A DNA stretch of 64,000 bases from Hyphomicrobiaceae bacterium (GCA_020638095.1 JACKJF010000003.1:186001-250000), one strand, 5' to 3'. Positions 53,370 through 63,316 are shown, numbered from the stretch's first letter. A program made the numbers and translations. Notes: generated from the letters alone by a model not told the origin.

Positions 53370-55556
53370 TCAGAAAAAGCTCATCGGATCGATATCGACC
53401 TGCACCCTGAGGTTGCCGCGGATGCGATCGGCGTGGCCAAGCCAGAAGCGCACATAGTTCGATAGATCGAAACTCTTTTCGCTCTGTGCCAGAAGTCTGA
53501 CCCGATGCCGGCCGCGCACCATCGAAAGCGGCGCATCGACCGGACCAAAGAGCTTAACCCCTTCCGCCTGCGGCGCCACGCGCAGCAGGTGTTTGGCATA
53601 GTTCATTGCCACGTCGTGTTCGTTGGCCGAGACGATCAGTGCCGCCAGCCGCCCGAACGGCGGCATGCCGGTTTCGCGCCGCGACGCCATTTCATGGGCA
53701 TAGAACGCTTCCCGGTCTCCCCGGATCATCGCGTCGATCACCGGATGCTCGGGATGATAGGTCTGAAGATAGGCGCGGCCCGCCTTGCTCGCCCGCCCGG
53801 CCCGGCCGGTCACCTGGGTCAGGAGCTGGAACGTCTTTTCCGCCGCGCGCGGGTCGCCATGTGCAAGCCCGAGATCGGCATCGAGCACCCCCACAAGCGT
53901 CAGCTTCTCGAAATGGTGCCCCTTGGCCACAAGCTGCGTGCCGATGATGAGGTCATAGTCTCCCCGTTCGATCTCGGCGAACCGGTCGCGCAATTGCGCG
54001 TTCGAGCCCATGTCGGAGGAAAGCACCACCCGCGACGCTTCGGGGAAACGATCGGCCACCTCCTCGGCCACCCGCTCGATGCCCGGCCCGATGGGCACCA
54101 GGCTGTCCGGCTCGCCGCAATTGGAACAGACATCGGGCCGCCGGATTTCGTGTCCGCAATAGTGACAGCTGAGCACGCCCCGGAACCGGTGTTCGACCAG
54201 CCAGCTCGAACAGTTCGGACACTGATATTTGTGCCCGCAGGCCCGGCAAAGCGTTAGCGGCGCATAGCCGCGCCGGTTGAGAAACAACAGAACCTGCTCG
54301 CCGCGATCGAGCGTTGCGAAGATTTCCCGCGCCAGCGCCGGAGCGATCCACTGCCCGCGCTCGGGACCCGCTTCACGCATGTCGATGGCGCGAATGTCGG
54401 GCAATTGCGCATCGTCATGCCGCTGGTCGATGCGAACGTGCCGGTAGCGCCCCGTCTCGGCATTGTTGTAGCTTTCGACAGAGGGCGTGGCCGAGGAAAG
54501 GATGACCCGCGCCTCGTTGAGCTGTCCCCTCACCACCGCCATGTCGCGGGCATGATAGTTGACCCCGTCCGACTGCTTGAACGCCCCGTCATGTTCTTCG
54601 TCGATGACGACGAGGCCAAGTTCGTGGAAAGGCAGGAACAGCGCCGACCGCGCCCCGACCACCACCCGCGCTTCGCCGGTCGCAACCCCTCGCCAGATCC
54701 GCGCCCGCTGCACCGGCGTCATGTCGGAATGCCATTCCGCCGCCCGCGTGCCGAAGCGTGCCGAGAACCGGTCGAGGAAAGTATGGGTCAGGGCAATTTC
54801 GGGCAGGAGGACCAGTGCCTGCCGCCCAGCCCGCAGCGTATCGGCAACACACTCGAAAAAGACCTCGGTTTTGCCCGAGCCGGTAACCCCGTCGAGCAGG
54901 GCGACCCCGAACCGGTCGACCGGCATCTCGCGCAACGCGGCGAGCGCCGATAGCTGGTGTGCGTTGAGATCGAGCGGCGCATGATCCGGGTCGGGCAGCC
55001 CCACCGAAGGCGGCGGCGGCAAGGTGACCCGCTCGATCGCACCGGCCCGCTCCAGCCCCTCGATCACCGACGGCGAGACGCCGCTGGCCCCGACAAGTGC
55101 CGGTTTGGCCCAGGCCATCCCGTCCGAAAGGGCATCCATGACCCTCAGGCGCGCCTCGGTCATCCGCTCAGGCTCGATTCCGGTTCGCCGAAGCGCGATG
55201 ATCGGTCGTGGCGGCTCAAGCGCCTCGCGCACCCGCAGCGCCCCGCGCAGCACATTGCCCGGCGCATTGAGCGTATAACGCGCCACCCAGTCGACCAGCC
55301 GCAGCAATTCCTCCGACAGGGGCGGCACGTCGAAGGCGAACCCGATATCCTTGAGCCGGTTATGGGCAAAATTGTCCTTGGGCGCGCCCCAGACCACGCC
55401 AAGCGTCGGCCTTGGTCCGAGCGGCACCTCGACGATCGACCCGCGCATCACATGCATGCCCTCGGGCACCCGGTACGAATAGGGCGCCTCGACGTTGACG
55501 GTCACCAGAACCGATGCCACCTCGCCCGGGCCGAACATGTCGCCATCATCTGCCAT
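53370..55556 (-). CDS. priA: Primosomal replication restart helicase PriA
   Basis: A 728-residue helicase. Features in order: N-terminal DNA-binding domain (VLVTVNVEAPYSYRVPEG), Walker A GVTGSGKTEV, DEEH-type Walker B (VVIDEEHDGAFKQ), the zinc cluster (CRACGHKYQCPNCSSWLVEH...CHYCG...CSNCG), and a RAGRASKAGRAYLQT motif VI. It restarts stalled forks. ATG at 55556 was chosen; the frame is open to 55817, but that overlaps divergent xerC and is not PriA-like. Confidence 0.96.
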   Translation of the reverse strand: MADDGDMFGPGEVASVLVTVNVEAPYSYRVPEGMHVMRGSIVEVPLGPRPTLGVVWGAPKDNFAHNRLKDIGFAFDVPPLSEELLRLVDWVARYTLNAPGNVLRGALRVREALEPPRPIIALRRTGIEPERMTEARLRVMDALSDGMAWAKPALVGASGVSPSVIEGLERAGAIERVTLPPPPSVGLPDPDHAPLDLNAHQLSALAALREMPVDRFGVALLDGVTGSGKTEVFFECVADTLRAGRQALVLLPEIALTHTFLDRFSARFGTRAAEWHSDMTPVQRARIWRGVATGEARVVVGARSALFLPFHELGLVVIDEEHDGAFKQSDGVNYHARDMAVVRGQLNEARVILSSATPSVESYNNAETGRYRHVRIDQRHDDAQLPDIRAIDMREAGPERGQWIAPALAREIFATLDRGEQVLLFLNRRGYAPLTLCRACGHKYQCPNCSSWLVEHRFRGVLSCHYCGHEIRRPDVCSNCGEPDSLVPIGPGIERVAEEVADRFPEASRVVLSSDMGSNAQLRDRFAEIERGDYDLIIGTQLVAKGHHFEKLTLVGVLDADLGLAHGDPRAAEKTFQLLTQVTGRAGRASKAGRAYLQTYHPEHPVIDAMIRGDREAFYAHEMASRRETGMPPFGRLAALIVSANEHDVAMNYAKHLLRVAPQAEGVKLFGPVDAPLSMVRGRHRVRLLAQSEKSFDLSNYVRFWLGHADRIRGNLRVQVDIDPMSFF

Positions 55557-55637
55557 AGGACAAAGATTAGGGTTGGCATCCGATTCGGCAAATGTCCTTT
55601 TGCACTTCGCTAACGGCGGCGTGCTAGAGTTTCGAAC
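55557..55637. promoter_or_regulatory. Divergent priA/xerC promoter region
   Basis: The 81-base gap between divergent starts includes TTGCAC and CTAGAG about 18 bases apart on the + strand, a plausible promoter for xerC. The priA promoter on the other strand is not resolved. Confidence 0.35.
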
Positions 55638-56567
55638 ATGAGCGACCTTGCCTTCAGCGTCACCGAAGACCTTTCCGGCCTGATCGGAGCCTGGCTCGCC
55701 GACCGTGCCCGAGTGCGCCGCCTCGCCGAAAAGACCATCGAAGCCTACCGGCGCGACGTCGCCGCCTTCACCCGGTTCCTGACCCGCCACTTCGGCGAAC
55801 CGGCCGCGGCGGCACATTTCGCGCGTCTGAGGCCGGCCGATTTCCGCGCCTTCATGGCCGCCCGCCGCGCCGAGGGCCTGTCGTCCCGTTCGCTCGCTCG
55901 CGCCCTTTCGGCCGTCAGGAGCTTCGCCGCCTATCTCGAGGCCAACGGATATGCAGTTTCTCCGGCACTTTCCCTCGTCAAGTCACCGAAACTACCCAAA
56001 CCGCTGCCGAGAGCCCTGACGGTGGCCGAAGCCCGTGCCACACTGAGGACCGTCGACGAACTCGAGGACCGGCCGTGGATTGCGGCGCGCGACACCGCCG
56101 TGATCGCACTCTGCTATGGCGCGGGCCTGCGTATCGCCGAGGCACTCGCTGTCACGCGCACCGACATCGAACCGCAAAGCCTCCGCGTGACGGGCAAGGG
56201 TGGCAAGACGCGGATCGTACCCATTCTCGCCGAGATTCGCGGAGCGATAGACGCCTATCTCAAGCTCGCCCCCTTCGCCATCGGCCCATCCGACCCGATC
56301 TTTCGCGGTGCCCGTGGCGGTCCGCTCTCTCCGCGCCTCATCCAGGCGCGCATGGTTCAGCTCAAGGCCGCCCTCGGCCTGCCGCCTTCCGCCACGCCCC
56401 ATGCCCTCCGCCATTCCTTCGCCACACACCTGCTCGGGCGCGGAGGTGACTTGCGTTCCATTCAGGAACTGCTCGGACACGCCTCGCTCTCGAGCACCCA
56501 GATCTACACCAGGATCGAAACCGAACACCTGCTCGCCGCCTATCAGAAGGCACACCCCCGCGCCTGA
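55638..56567 (+). CDS. xerC: Tyrosine recombinase XerC
   Basis: A 309-residue recombinase: SAM-like core-binding domain (AEKTIEAYRRDVAAFTRFL) and catalytic domain with Arg in GAGLRIAEALAV, Lys in VTGKGGKTRIVP, HALRHSFATHLL, LLGHASLSSTQIYT. With XerD it resolves chromosome dimers at dif. Divergent priA-xerC is common in this order. Confidence 0.95.
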   Translation: MSDLAFSVTEDLSGLIGAWLADRARVRRLAEKTIEAYRRDVAAFTRFLTRHFGEPAAAAHFARLRPADFRAFMAARRAEGLSSRSLARALSAVRSFAAYLEANGYAVSPALSLVKSPKLPKPLPRALTVAEARATLRTVDELEDRPWIAARDTAVIALCYGAGLRIAEALAVTRTDIEPQSLRVTGKGGKTRIVPILAEIRGAIDAYLKLAPFAIGPSDPIFRGARGGPLSPRLIQARMVQLKAALGLPPSATPHALRHSFATHLLGRGGDLRSIQELLGHASLSSTQIYTRIETEHLLAAYQKAHPRA

Positions 56568-56649
56568 TCGGGACCTCATCGCCGCCCCTTGACCTTTTGG
56601 GTTTGCGGTGGCTTGGTCGGCGCGTCCGCAACCCGACGGTCCTTGCGCC

Positions 56650-57618
56650 ATGCACACCGCCTTCTGGCATCACAATCATCAGCTTGTGACCGATCCGCCG
56701 TCCGAGGAGGCGGGCGTTGCCCTATGGTACGACCTGCTGCACCCCAATGTGCATGAAAAGGAGGAAATCGGCGCCCTGACCGGCGTCGAGATCCCGAGCC
56801 GGGAGGATATGTCCGAGATCGAAACCTCGTCGCGTCTCTACGAGGAGCATGGCGCCGCCTACATGACGGCGATCATTCCCTCGGCCACCGACACGGACGA
56901 ACCCGTGCTCGATCCGGTCACCTTCATCCTGACCAACCGCAATCTCCTGACGATCCGTTACCACTCGCCGCGCTCGCTCGAATTCTATGTGGGGCACGCC
57001 AACCGCACACGAACCGCGCCGGATACCAGCGCCCAGATTCTGGCCGGACTGCTCGACGCCGTGGTCGACCGGCTCGCCGACGTGCTCGAACGGCTCGACC
57101 GCGACATCGACGCCATTTCCGCCTCCATTTTCGGACGCGGCGGATCGACAGGGGCGAGGGGCAACGAATTCAAGCCGATACTCGCGAGCCTCGGGCGCAA
57201 GGGCGACGCCGTCTCGCGCATTCGCGCCGCCCTCGTCACGCTTCTAAGGCTCAACGATTTCCTCGACCGCTCGCAATGGCGCAGCCTCAACACCAAGATG
57301 ATGCGCGAGCAGATCGCGACCCTTGGCGCCGACATTCGGTCTCTGCTCGATTACGCCAACGCCCAGAGCCAGAAGATCGGCTTCCTGTTCGATGCAACCC
57401 TCGGCCTGATGACCACCGAACAGAACACGATCATCAAGTTCTTCTCAGTCGTTGCCGTCATCTTCATGCCCCCGACCCTCATCGCCTCGCTCTACGGCAT
57501 GAATTTTCACTTCATGCCCGAACTGAGCCTTCCCTGGGCCTATCCGGCTGTGCTTGTGCTCATGCTGATTTCGGCGGTCCTGCCCTTCCTCATTGTCAAG
57601 AAACTCGGCTGGCTCTGA
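56650..57618 (+). CDS. CorA-family magnesium/divalent cation transporter
   Basis: A 322-residue protein. The N-terminal cytosolic domain is acidic and helical; two C-terminal membrane helices include the signature YGMNF (SLYGMNFHFMPEL) before the last helix (AYPAVLVLMLISAVLPFLIV). It moves Mg2+ or related ions as a pentamer. ATG at 56650 was chosen because the conserved part starts there; an earlier ATG is possible. Confidence 0.93.
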   Translation: MHTAFWHHNHQLVTDPPSEEAGVALWYDLLHPNVHEKEEIGALTGVEIPSREDMSEIETSSRLYEEHGAAYMTAIIPSATDTDEPVLDPVTFILTNRNLLTIRYHSPRSLEFYVGHANRTRTAPDTSAQILAGLLDAVVDRLADVLERLDRDIDAISASIFGRGGSTGARGNEFKPILASLGRKGDAVSRIRAALVTLLRLNDFLDRSQWRSLNTKMMREQIATLGADIRSLLDYANAQSQKIGFLFDATLGLMTTEQNTIIKFFSVVAVIFMPPTLIASLYGMNFHFMPELSLPWAYPAVLVLMLISAVLPFLIVKKLGWL

Positions 57619-57634
57619 TCGCCGGCCCGCCACC

Positions 57635-58591
57635 ATGTCCGAAACCGCTCCCGTCCAAAGCGCATCGCCCGATCTTCTTGGCTATGGTCTTGCCATCGGC
57701 GGCGCCATCCTGTTTGCGACCAAGGGCATCTTCATCAAGCTCGCCTATTTCGAGGGCACACCGACCGAAACGGTCTTGGCGCTGCGCATGTTGGTCGCGG
57801 TGCCGCTCTACCTCGTGATTCTGGTCGTTGCCCTCAGGCGGTCGCCGGACCTCATGTCCCGCCTCAGCCTCCGCAATGTCCTTACCGCCGCCGGGGTCGG
57901 ATCGCTTGGCTATTTCGGCGCCTCCTATCTCGATTTTGCCGGCCTCCAGTTCGTCTCGGCCCAATATGAACGGCTGGTCCTCTTCACCTATCCATTCTTC
58001 ACCGTCGCGCTCGGCATGGCCTTTTTCGGTCACACGCTGAAAAAGGGCATCATTCCGGCCATGCTCGTGTCCTGGGCCGGCCTTGCCGTGATTTTCGGCT
58101 GGAACCTCTCGATCAAATCCGACGGGCTGATCGAAGGCACGCTTCTCGTCCTCGCAAGTGGCATTCTCTTTGCGCTCTATCAGCTGCTCGCCAAGAACGT
58201 CATGGCCGCGACCGGCACCACGCTTTTCACCTGCATCGGCATGTCATCCGCCGGCCTGATCGCCCTGGCGCAGAACGCCGCGGTCAACGGTATCGGTTCG
58301 CTTGGCGCCCTCAGCCCGAACGTCTGGGCCTATGGCCTCGCACTCGGTGTCGTCGGCACCATCCTGCCCTCGTTCATGCTCAACAGCGCCATTCACCGCG
58401 TCGGCGCGCGCGTAACCTCCGCAACCGGCACGTTCGGGCCGATCATGACCATTGTTCTCGCCATCATCGTCCTCAACGAGCCCTTCACGCTTTTCCACGC
58501 CGCCGGCGCCGCGCTCGTGGTCTCGGGCGCCATTCTGTTCGCCCGCGCCGAGCGCCGGCCCGACATCATCATCGCCCCATCTGCCGACTAG
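57635..58591 (+). CDS. DMT-family (EamA) transporter
   Basis: A 318-residue protein with ten predicted hydrophobic helices in two EamA repeats (GYGLAIGGAILFATKGIFIKLAYFEGTPTETVLALRM..., and GVVGTILPSFMLNSAIHRVGARVTSATGTFGPIMTIVLAIIVLNEPF). These export or import small metabolites; the substrate is unknown. It starts 16 bases after corA. Confidence 0.92.
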   Translation: MSETAPVQSASPDLLGYGLAIGGAILFATKGIFIKLAYFEGTPTETVLALRMLVAVPLYLVILVVALRRSPDLMSRLSLRNVLTAAGVGSLGYFGASYLDFAGLQFVSAQYERLVLFTYPFFTVALGMAFFGHTLKKGIIPAMLVSWAGLAVIFGWNLSIKSDGLIEGTLLVLASGILFALYQLLAKNVMAATGTTLFTCIGMSSAGLIALAQNAAVNGIGSLGALSPNVWAYGLALGVVGTILPSFMLNSAIHRVGARVTSATGTFGPIMTIVLAIIVLNEPFTLFHAAGAALVVSGAILFARAERRPDIIIAPSAD

Positions 58592-58647
58592 AAGTCGTCA
58601 CTTTTCCGTCCTAGAGTGCCCCCGAGGATCGGTTCTGGAGGACGAAC

Positions 58648-61248
58648 ATGCAACTGCCCGCCCTGATGCGTACGCTTGCCGCTGCCCTTGCGGCCTTTTT
58701 CATGCTGCAAGCCCTGCCTGCTCTCGCTGCAGGCAACGCCGCGCCTCCCTCTGATCCGATGGTGCTCTGTACCTCGATGAGCGACAATCTGGCGCCCCAC
58801 GCCTTCCCGTCCGCATCCGGCCTGGGCTGCCCCGATCTCACAAAGCTCGCCAAGACGCCGCCGCGCGCCCAGAAGAAATCGCCCAAGACCGGCACGTTCC
58901 TCGTTATCGACGGCATCGAATTCGGCGACGACAGTTCATCCTGGTCCAATGACGGCGAATGCGACGATCCGCGCTTCACCGGCGAGAACATGGCCGTGGA
59001 ACTTCTGGCCGAAGACGCCAAGCATGACGCGACCGACTGTTCGACCCTCTACCAGAGCGGCGCCATCACCCTGAAGCCCGATCCGAAGGACATTGTCGAC
59101 CAGATCGATTTCGGTGACAATTCGAGCCAGTGGTCGGACGATGGCGAGTGCGACGATCCCCGCTTCAATGGCGAAGGCTCTGCCGATACCCTGATCGACG
59201 AAGACATGGCCCATGACGCCAACGATTGCCGCACGCTCTTCCTTGCCGGCAAGGTCGACTATCTCGGTGACGACCCGGACATGACCGTGGTCGAATATGA
59301 CGGCATCACCTTTGGCGACAATACGAGCCAGTGGAAGAATGACGGCGAATGCGACGATCCGCGCTTTGCCGGCGAGGGCATGGCCCAGGTTCTGGTCGAA
59401 GACGACCGCGAACACGATGCTGCCGACTGTCTCTCCCTTTACAAGTCAGGGTCGATCCAGCTCGCTTCGAACACCGGCACCCAGCAGACCGGCATCGATT
59501 TCGGCGATGACACCTCGACCTGGAACAATGATGGCGAATGCGATGATCCCCGCTTCGAGGGCGATGGCGCGGCCTCCGTTCTGCTCGACGAGGACCTTGG
59601 CCACGACGCAACCGACTGCCGCACACTTTACCAGAATGGCTCCATCACCCTGAAATCGGGCAGCGGCAACACGCCGTCCGATATCGATTTCGGCGACGAC
59701 ACGTCGAGCTGGGCCAACGACGGCGAGTGCGATGACCCGCGCTTCGCCGGCGAAGGCTCTGCCGAGGTGCTGCTTGACGAAGACAAGGGCCACGACGCCA
59801 CCGACTGCCGCACCCTCTACCAGTCCGGCGACATCTATCTTGCCGGAACCCAGGGCGGCGGCGCCGGCCAGGTCTATGACAATATCGATTTCGGCGACGA
59901 CAGTTCGCAATGGTCCAATGACGGGGAGTGCGACGATCCGCGCTTTACCGGTGAAGGATCGGCCGAAATCCTGCTCGATGACGACAAGGGCCATGACGCC
60001 ACCGACTGCCTGAGCCTCTATCAGGCAGGAAAGGTTGCGCTCCTCGGTGTCGATGCCGACGGCAATGTCGATTTCGGCGACGACAGCTCGTCCTGGAGCA
60101 AGGACGGCCAGTGCGACGATCCGCGCTTCGAGGGCGTGGGCATGGCCGAGACCCTTCTGGCGGACGACGCCATGCATGACGCAACTGACTGCCGGGTGCT
60201 CTACAATTCCGGCAGCATTCACCTGGCCGGCGGCAATGGGTCCTCGTCCGGCGGCGTCGATTTTGGCGACGACACCTCGACCTGGTCCAAGGACGGCGAA
60301 TGTGATGATCCGCGTTTTGCGGGCGACGGCATGGCTTCAACCCTTTTGCAGGACGATGCCATGCATGACGCGAGCGACTGCCAGACCCTTTACGACGCCG
60401 GCAAGATCCACCTTGTCGGTGGCCAGGGCGCGACCCCGGGCAGCGTTGAATTCGGCGACGACAGTTCCTCCTGGAGCAATGACGGCGAATGCGACGATCC
60501 GCGTTTCGAGGGTGAGGGCATGGCCACGGTTCTGCTCGACGAAGACATGAACCACGACGCGACCGACTGCAGCTCGCTTTACAATGCCGGCAAGATCCAC
60601 CTCGCCGGCAATGGCGGCACTTCCGGTACGGTCACCAATGTCGAGATCGACGGCATTCAGTTCGGTGACAACACCTCCGACTATGCTGACAATGGCGAAT
60701 GCGACGATCCGCTCTTTGCCGGCGAAGGGGCGGCTTCGGTTCTGCTCGACGCCGACCGCGGCCACGACGCCAATGACTGCGTGAGCCTTTACCAGCAGGG
60801 TCGCATCCACCTTGCCAGCGACAAGATCGAGATCGACGGCATCCAGTTCGGCGACAATACCTCGACCTGGGCCAATGACGGCGAATGCGATGATTCCCGC
60901 TTCACCGGCGACGGCGCCTTCGACGGCGGTACAAACGACCATGTCGGCCATGATGCCGAAGACTGCTCGTCCAACTATCAGGCCGGAACCGTGACCCTGA
61001 AGGCGGGCGCCAGCCCGACGCTTGACGGCACCATGGCTGAAGGCCCGGCACAGCCCGCGGCTCCGGCCAACGTAATCGACGGCATCGATTTCGGCGACAA
61101 TACGGCCCTCTGGTCGAACGACGGCGAATGCGATGATCCGCGCTTCGAGGGCACCGGCATGGCCGCCTCCGTTGACGAGGCGGATTCTGGCCACGACGCC
61201 ACCGACTGCATGGCCGCCTATCAGGCCGGCACGATCACCGCGAAGTAA
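58648..61248 (+). CDS. Exported protein with 12 Cys/Asp-rich ~52-residue repeats
   Basis: An 866-residue protein with a signal peptide (LAAALAAFFMLQALPALAAG) and, after a ~70-residue spacer, twelve repeats. Each reads roughly xFGDDSSxWxNDGECDDPRFxGEGMA, then LLxEDxxHDATDCxxLYxxGxIxL, with two conserved cysteines that can form a disulfide and many Asp suitable for calcium binding. The first ten vary mildly; repeats 11 and 12 diverge. The type occurs in other alphaproteobacterial proteins but has no name I know. Possibly an adhesin, a matrix protein or an ion-binding surface protein. A GGAGG site precedes the ATG. Confidence 0.85.
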   Translation: MQLPALMRTLAAALAAFFMLQALPALAAGNAAPPSDPMVLCTSMSDNLAPHAFPSASGLGCPDLTKLAKTPPRAQKKSPKTGTFLVIDGIEFGDDSSSWSNDGECDDPRFTGENMAVELLAEDAKHDATDCSTLYQSGAITLKPDPKDIVDQIDFGDNSSQWSDDGECDDPRFNGEGSADTLIDEDMAHDANDCRTLFLAGKVDYLGDDPDMTVVEYDGITFGDNTSQWKNDGECDDPRFAGEGMAQVLVEDDREHDAADCLSLYKSGSIQLASNTGTQQTGIDFGDDTSTWNNDGECDDPRFEGDGAASVLLDEDLGHDATDCRTLYQNGSITLKSGSGNTPSDIDFGDDTSSWANDGECDDPRFAGEGSAEVLLDEDKGHDATDCRTLYQSGDIYLAGTQGGGAGQVYDNIDFGDDSSQWSNDGECDDPRFTGEGSAEILLDDDKGHDATDCLSLYQAGKVALLGVDADGNVDFGDDSSSWSKDGQCDDPRFEGVGMAETLLADDAMHDATDCRVLYNSGSIHLAGGNGSSSGGVDFGDDTSTWSKDGECDDPRFAGDGMASTLLQDDAMHDASDCQTLYDAGKIHLVGGQGATPGSVEFGDDSSSWSNDGECDDPRFEGEGMATVLLDEDMNHDATDCSSLYNAGKIHLAGNGGTSGTVTNVEIDGIQFGDNTSDYADNGECDDPLFAGEGAASVLLDADRGHDANDCVSLYQQGRIHLASDKIEIDGIQFGDNTSTWANDGECDDSRFTGDGAFDGGTNDHVGHDAEDCSSNYQAGTVTLKAGASPTLDGTMAEGPAQPAAPANVIDGIDFGDNTALWSNDGECDDPRFEGTGMAASVDEADSGHDATDCMAAYQAGTITAK

Positions 61249-61263
61249 GATCGCAAAGCACAA

Positions 61264-61285
61264 CGCCCGGACGAAAGTCCGGGCG
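61264..61285 (+). terminator. Hairpin after the repeat-protein gene
   Basis: CGCCCGGAC and GTCCGGGCG pair over GAAA 15 bases after the stop. A very stable stem, but no T-run follows. Confidence 0.55.
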
Positions 61286-61337
61286 GCACGTGTCCGAAAA
61301 TTCCGAAGACCTGAGCAGGCGGCTCGCCGCGAAGACT

Positions 61338-61424
61338 TGGTGCGGGCGGTCGGAATCGAACCGACACTCTGTTACCAGAACCAGATTTTGAGTCTGGCGC
61401 GTCTACCAGTTCCGCCACGCCCGC
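61338..61424 (-). tRNA. tRNA-Leu (anticodon CAA)
   Basis: On the complement the gene starts GCGGGCGTGGCGGAACTGG (acceptor and D arm). The anticodon stem CCAGA/TCTGG encloses CTCAAAA with anticodon CAA. A long variable arm (GGTAACAGAGTG region) and T arm GTCGGTTCGATTCCGAC follow, then discriminator A and an encoded CCA. 87 bases, complete. Confidence 0.95.
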
Positions 61425-61546
61425 AGCGGCAACGGCATTTCGTTTAGTGGCCGGGCCGGAACCTGTCAATCAATCGGCAAGACGATTGACGGATGATCGC
61501 GAAACGCCCATCTGGAGCGATCACCGGAAATGGAAAAGGTCCTGCC

Positions 61547-62128
61547 GTGCTGCGCAAACTCTACGACTGGCTGATGGATCTTGCGGCCTCGCCCAACGCC
61601 CCCTGGGCCCTTGCCGCGGTCAGCTTCGCCGAAAGCTCGTTCTTTCCCATTCCGCCCGACATTCTCCTCATTCCCATGGTGGTCGCACGGCGCGCCCTCT
61701 GGTGGCTCTATGCGCTGCTTTGCACCCTCTCCTCGGTCATCGGCGCCTATTTCGGCTATCTCATCGGGGCCCTGCTCTTTCAGGCGATCGGCCAGCCGCT
61801 CCTGCATTTCTACGGGGCCGAAGCCGCTTTCGAGGGTCTCAAGGTCTGGTACGACCAGTGGGGCGGCTGGGGCATCTTCATCGGCGCGGTCACGCCCTTC
61901 CCCTACAAGGTGCTGACCATCTTTTCCGGCACGGTCGGTTTCGACCTTCTGCTCTTCACCCTGGTTTCGATCGTCGGGCGCGGCCTGCGTTTCTTCATCG
62001 TCTCCGGTTTGCTCTATTGGTTCGGCGAGCCGATCCGGGTCTTTATCGAGAAGCGCCTCGGCCTGATGTTGACACTTTTCGCCATTTTGCTGATTGGTGG
62101 TTTCGTGGCCCTCAAATATCTGGGCTGA
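61547..62128 (+). CDS. YqaA/DedA-like membrane protein (SNARE-associated type)
   Basis: A 193-residue protein with the YqaA pattern: LRKLYDWLMDLAASPNAPWALAAVSFAESSFFPIPPDILLIPMV, GAVTPFPYKVLTIFSGTVGF and four or five membrane segments. DedA-family relatives act in lipid or proton-motive-force homeostasis. GTG at 61547 was chosen over ATG 61493 because family members start there and AAAAGG precedes it. Confidence 0.88.
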   Translation: MLRKLYDWLMDLAASPNAPWALAAVSFAESSFFPIPPDILLIPMVVARRALWWLYALLCTLSSVIGAYFGYLIGALLFQAIGQPLLHFYGAEAAFEGLKVWYDQWGGWGIFIGAVTPFPYKVLTIFSGTVGFDLLLFTLVSIVGRGLRFFIVSGLLYWFGEPIRVFIEKRLGLMLTLFAILLIGGFVALKYLG

Positions 62129-62148
62129 TCCGGCCAAAGGAGCCGACC

Positions 62149-62679
62149 ATGACCTCTCTCGTCAACGCGCATAAGGGCGACAATTCCAACCGCGCCAATG
62201 CCGCCTTCACCATCGGCCTTTTCACCATTCTCGGCGCTCTGGCCTTTCAGTATCTTGGCGGCTTCATTCCCTGCGAGCTCTGTTATGGCCAGCGCGTGCC
62301 CTATTATGTGGGGCTGCCCGTCCTCGCCCTGACCATCGCGCTCTGGCGCGTCATTCCGGTTCCCGCGCGCATCGGCCTGACGGCAATCGTTGCCGCGATA
62401 TTCGTCTGGTCGATCTATCTCGCTGTCTTTCATGCCGGCGTCGAATGGAAGTTCTGGCCGGGCCCCACCTCCTGCACCGGCGGCGCCAGTGACGGCCTCA
62501 ACTTCTCCGACCTCAACAATCTGGGCGATACGAAGGTCGTGCCTTGCGACGACCCGCAGTTCCGTTTTCTCGGCCTCAGCTTTGCCGGCTACAACGCCAT
62601 CATTTCGCTGATCATCTCGGTGCTGCTGGTCTGGTCGGTGATGGGCCAGATCACGCGTTATCGCCGCTCCGGCCAATAG
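62149..62679 (+). CDS. dsbB: Disulfide bond formation protein B
   Basis: A 176-residue membrane protein with four helices, the CxxC of DsbB (FIPCELCYGQRVPYY) and a second periplasmic Cys pair (GPTSCTGG and KVVPCDDPQF). It re-oxidises DsbA and passes electrons to quinone. AAAGGAG lies before the ATG, 20 bases after yqaA, so they may be co-transcribed. Confidence 0.92.
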   Translation: MTSLVNAHKGDNSNRANAAFTIGLFTILGALAFQYLGGFIPCELCYGQRVPYYVGLPVLALTIALWRVIPVPARIGLTAIVAAIFVWSIYLAVFHAGVEWKFWPGPTSCTGGASDGLNFSDLNNLGDTKVVPCDDPQFRFLGLSFAGYNAIISLIISVLLVWSVMGQITRYRRSGQ

Positions 62680-62690
62680 CCGGACACGCC

Positions 62691-63248
62691 TCAGCTCTCG
62701 AGCTCGATATCCCAGTAAAGATAGTCCATCCAGCTTTCGTGCAGATAGTTGGGCGGAAAAAGCCGGCCATTATTGTGCAGGTCAAACACGGTCGGCTGAA
62801 AGGGCTTTTGCATCGGGTGCATGCCGATATCGCCGGCGAGCCGGTTCGATTTCCTGAGATTGCACGGCGCGCAGGCGGCCACAACATTCTCCCAGGTCGT
62901 GCGCCCGCCACGCGAGCGCGGCACGACGTGGTCGAAGGTCAGGTCATGCTTCGAACCGCAATACTGGCACTGAAACTTGTCGCGCAGGAAGACATTGAAC
63001 CTTGTGAAGGCCGGGTGCCGCGACGGCTGGATATATTCCTTGAGTGCCACGACCGAGGGCAGCGCCATCTCGAAGCTCGGGGAATGAACCTTGGTCTCGT
63101 ATTCCGAGACAATAGTCACCCGGTCAAGACAAACCGCCTTGATCGCGTCCTGCCACGACCACAACGACAACGGATAGTAGGACAGAGGCCTATAATCCGC
63201 GTTCAGTACCAGGGCCGGGCAATTTTCGGGTGACACATGAACGGTCAC
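62691..63248 (-). CDS. HNH endonuclease (chromosomal family)
   Basis: A 185-residue protein: LVLNADYRPLSYYPLSLWSWQDAIKAVCLDRV at the N-terminus, and an HNH motif with zinc cysteines (CQYCGSKHDLTFDHVVPRSRGG, WENVVAACAPCNLRK). This family is a widely conserved chromosomal HNH protein in alphaproteobacteria, probably not a mobile-intron nuclease; function unknown. Confidence 0.92.
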   Translation of the reverse strand: MTVHVSPENCPALVLNADYRPLSYYPLSLWSWQDAIKAVCLDRVTIVSEYETKVHSPSFEMALPSVVALKEYIQPSRHPAFTRFNVFLRDKFQCQYCGSKHDLTFDHVVPRSRGGRTTWENVVAACAPCNLRKSNRLAGDIGMHPMQKPFQPTVFDLHNNGRLFPPNYLHESWMDYLYWDIELES

Positions 63249-63316
63249 ACCTATTCCCCTTCCGAGACTCCTGAGGAATCACCAGTGCTCTTATTTAAGC
63301 CTTTTGTATCAGCCGT

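Noticed and set aside
58900..61240. Regular ~160-base tandem repeats resembling a repeat array
   Set aside because: They encode the twelve ~52-residue protein repeats in one open frame.
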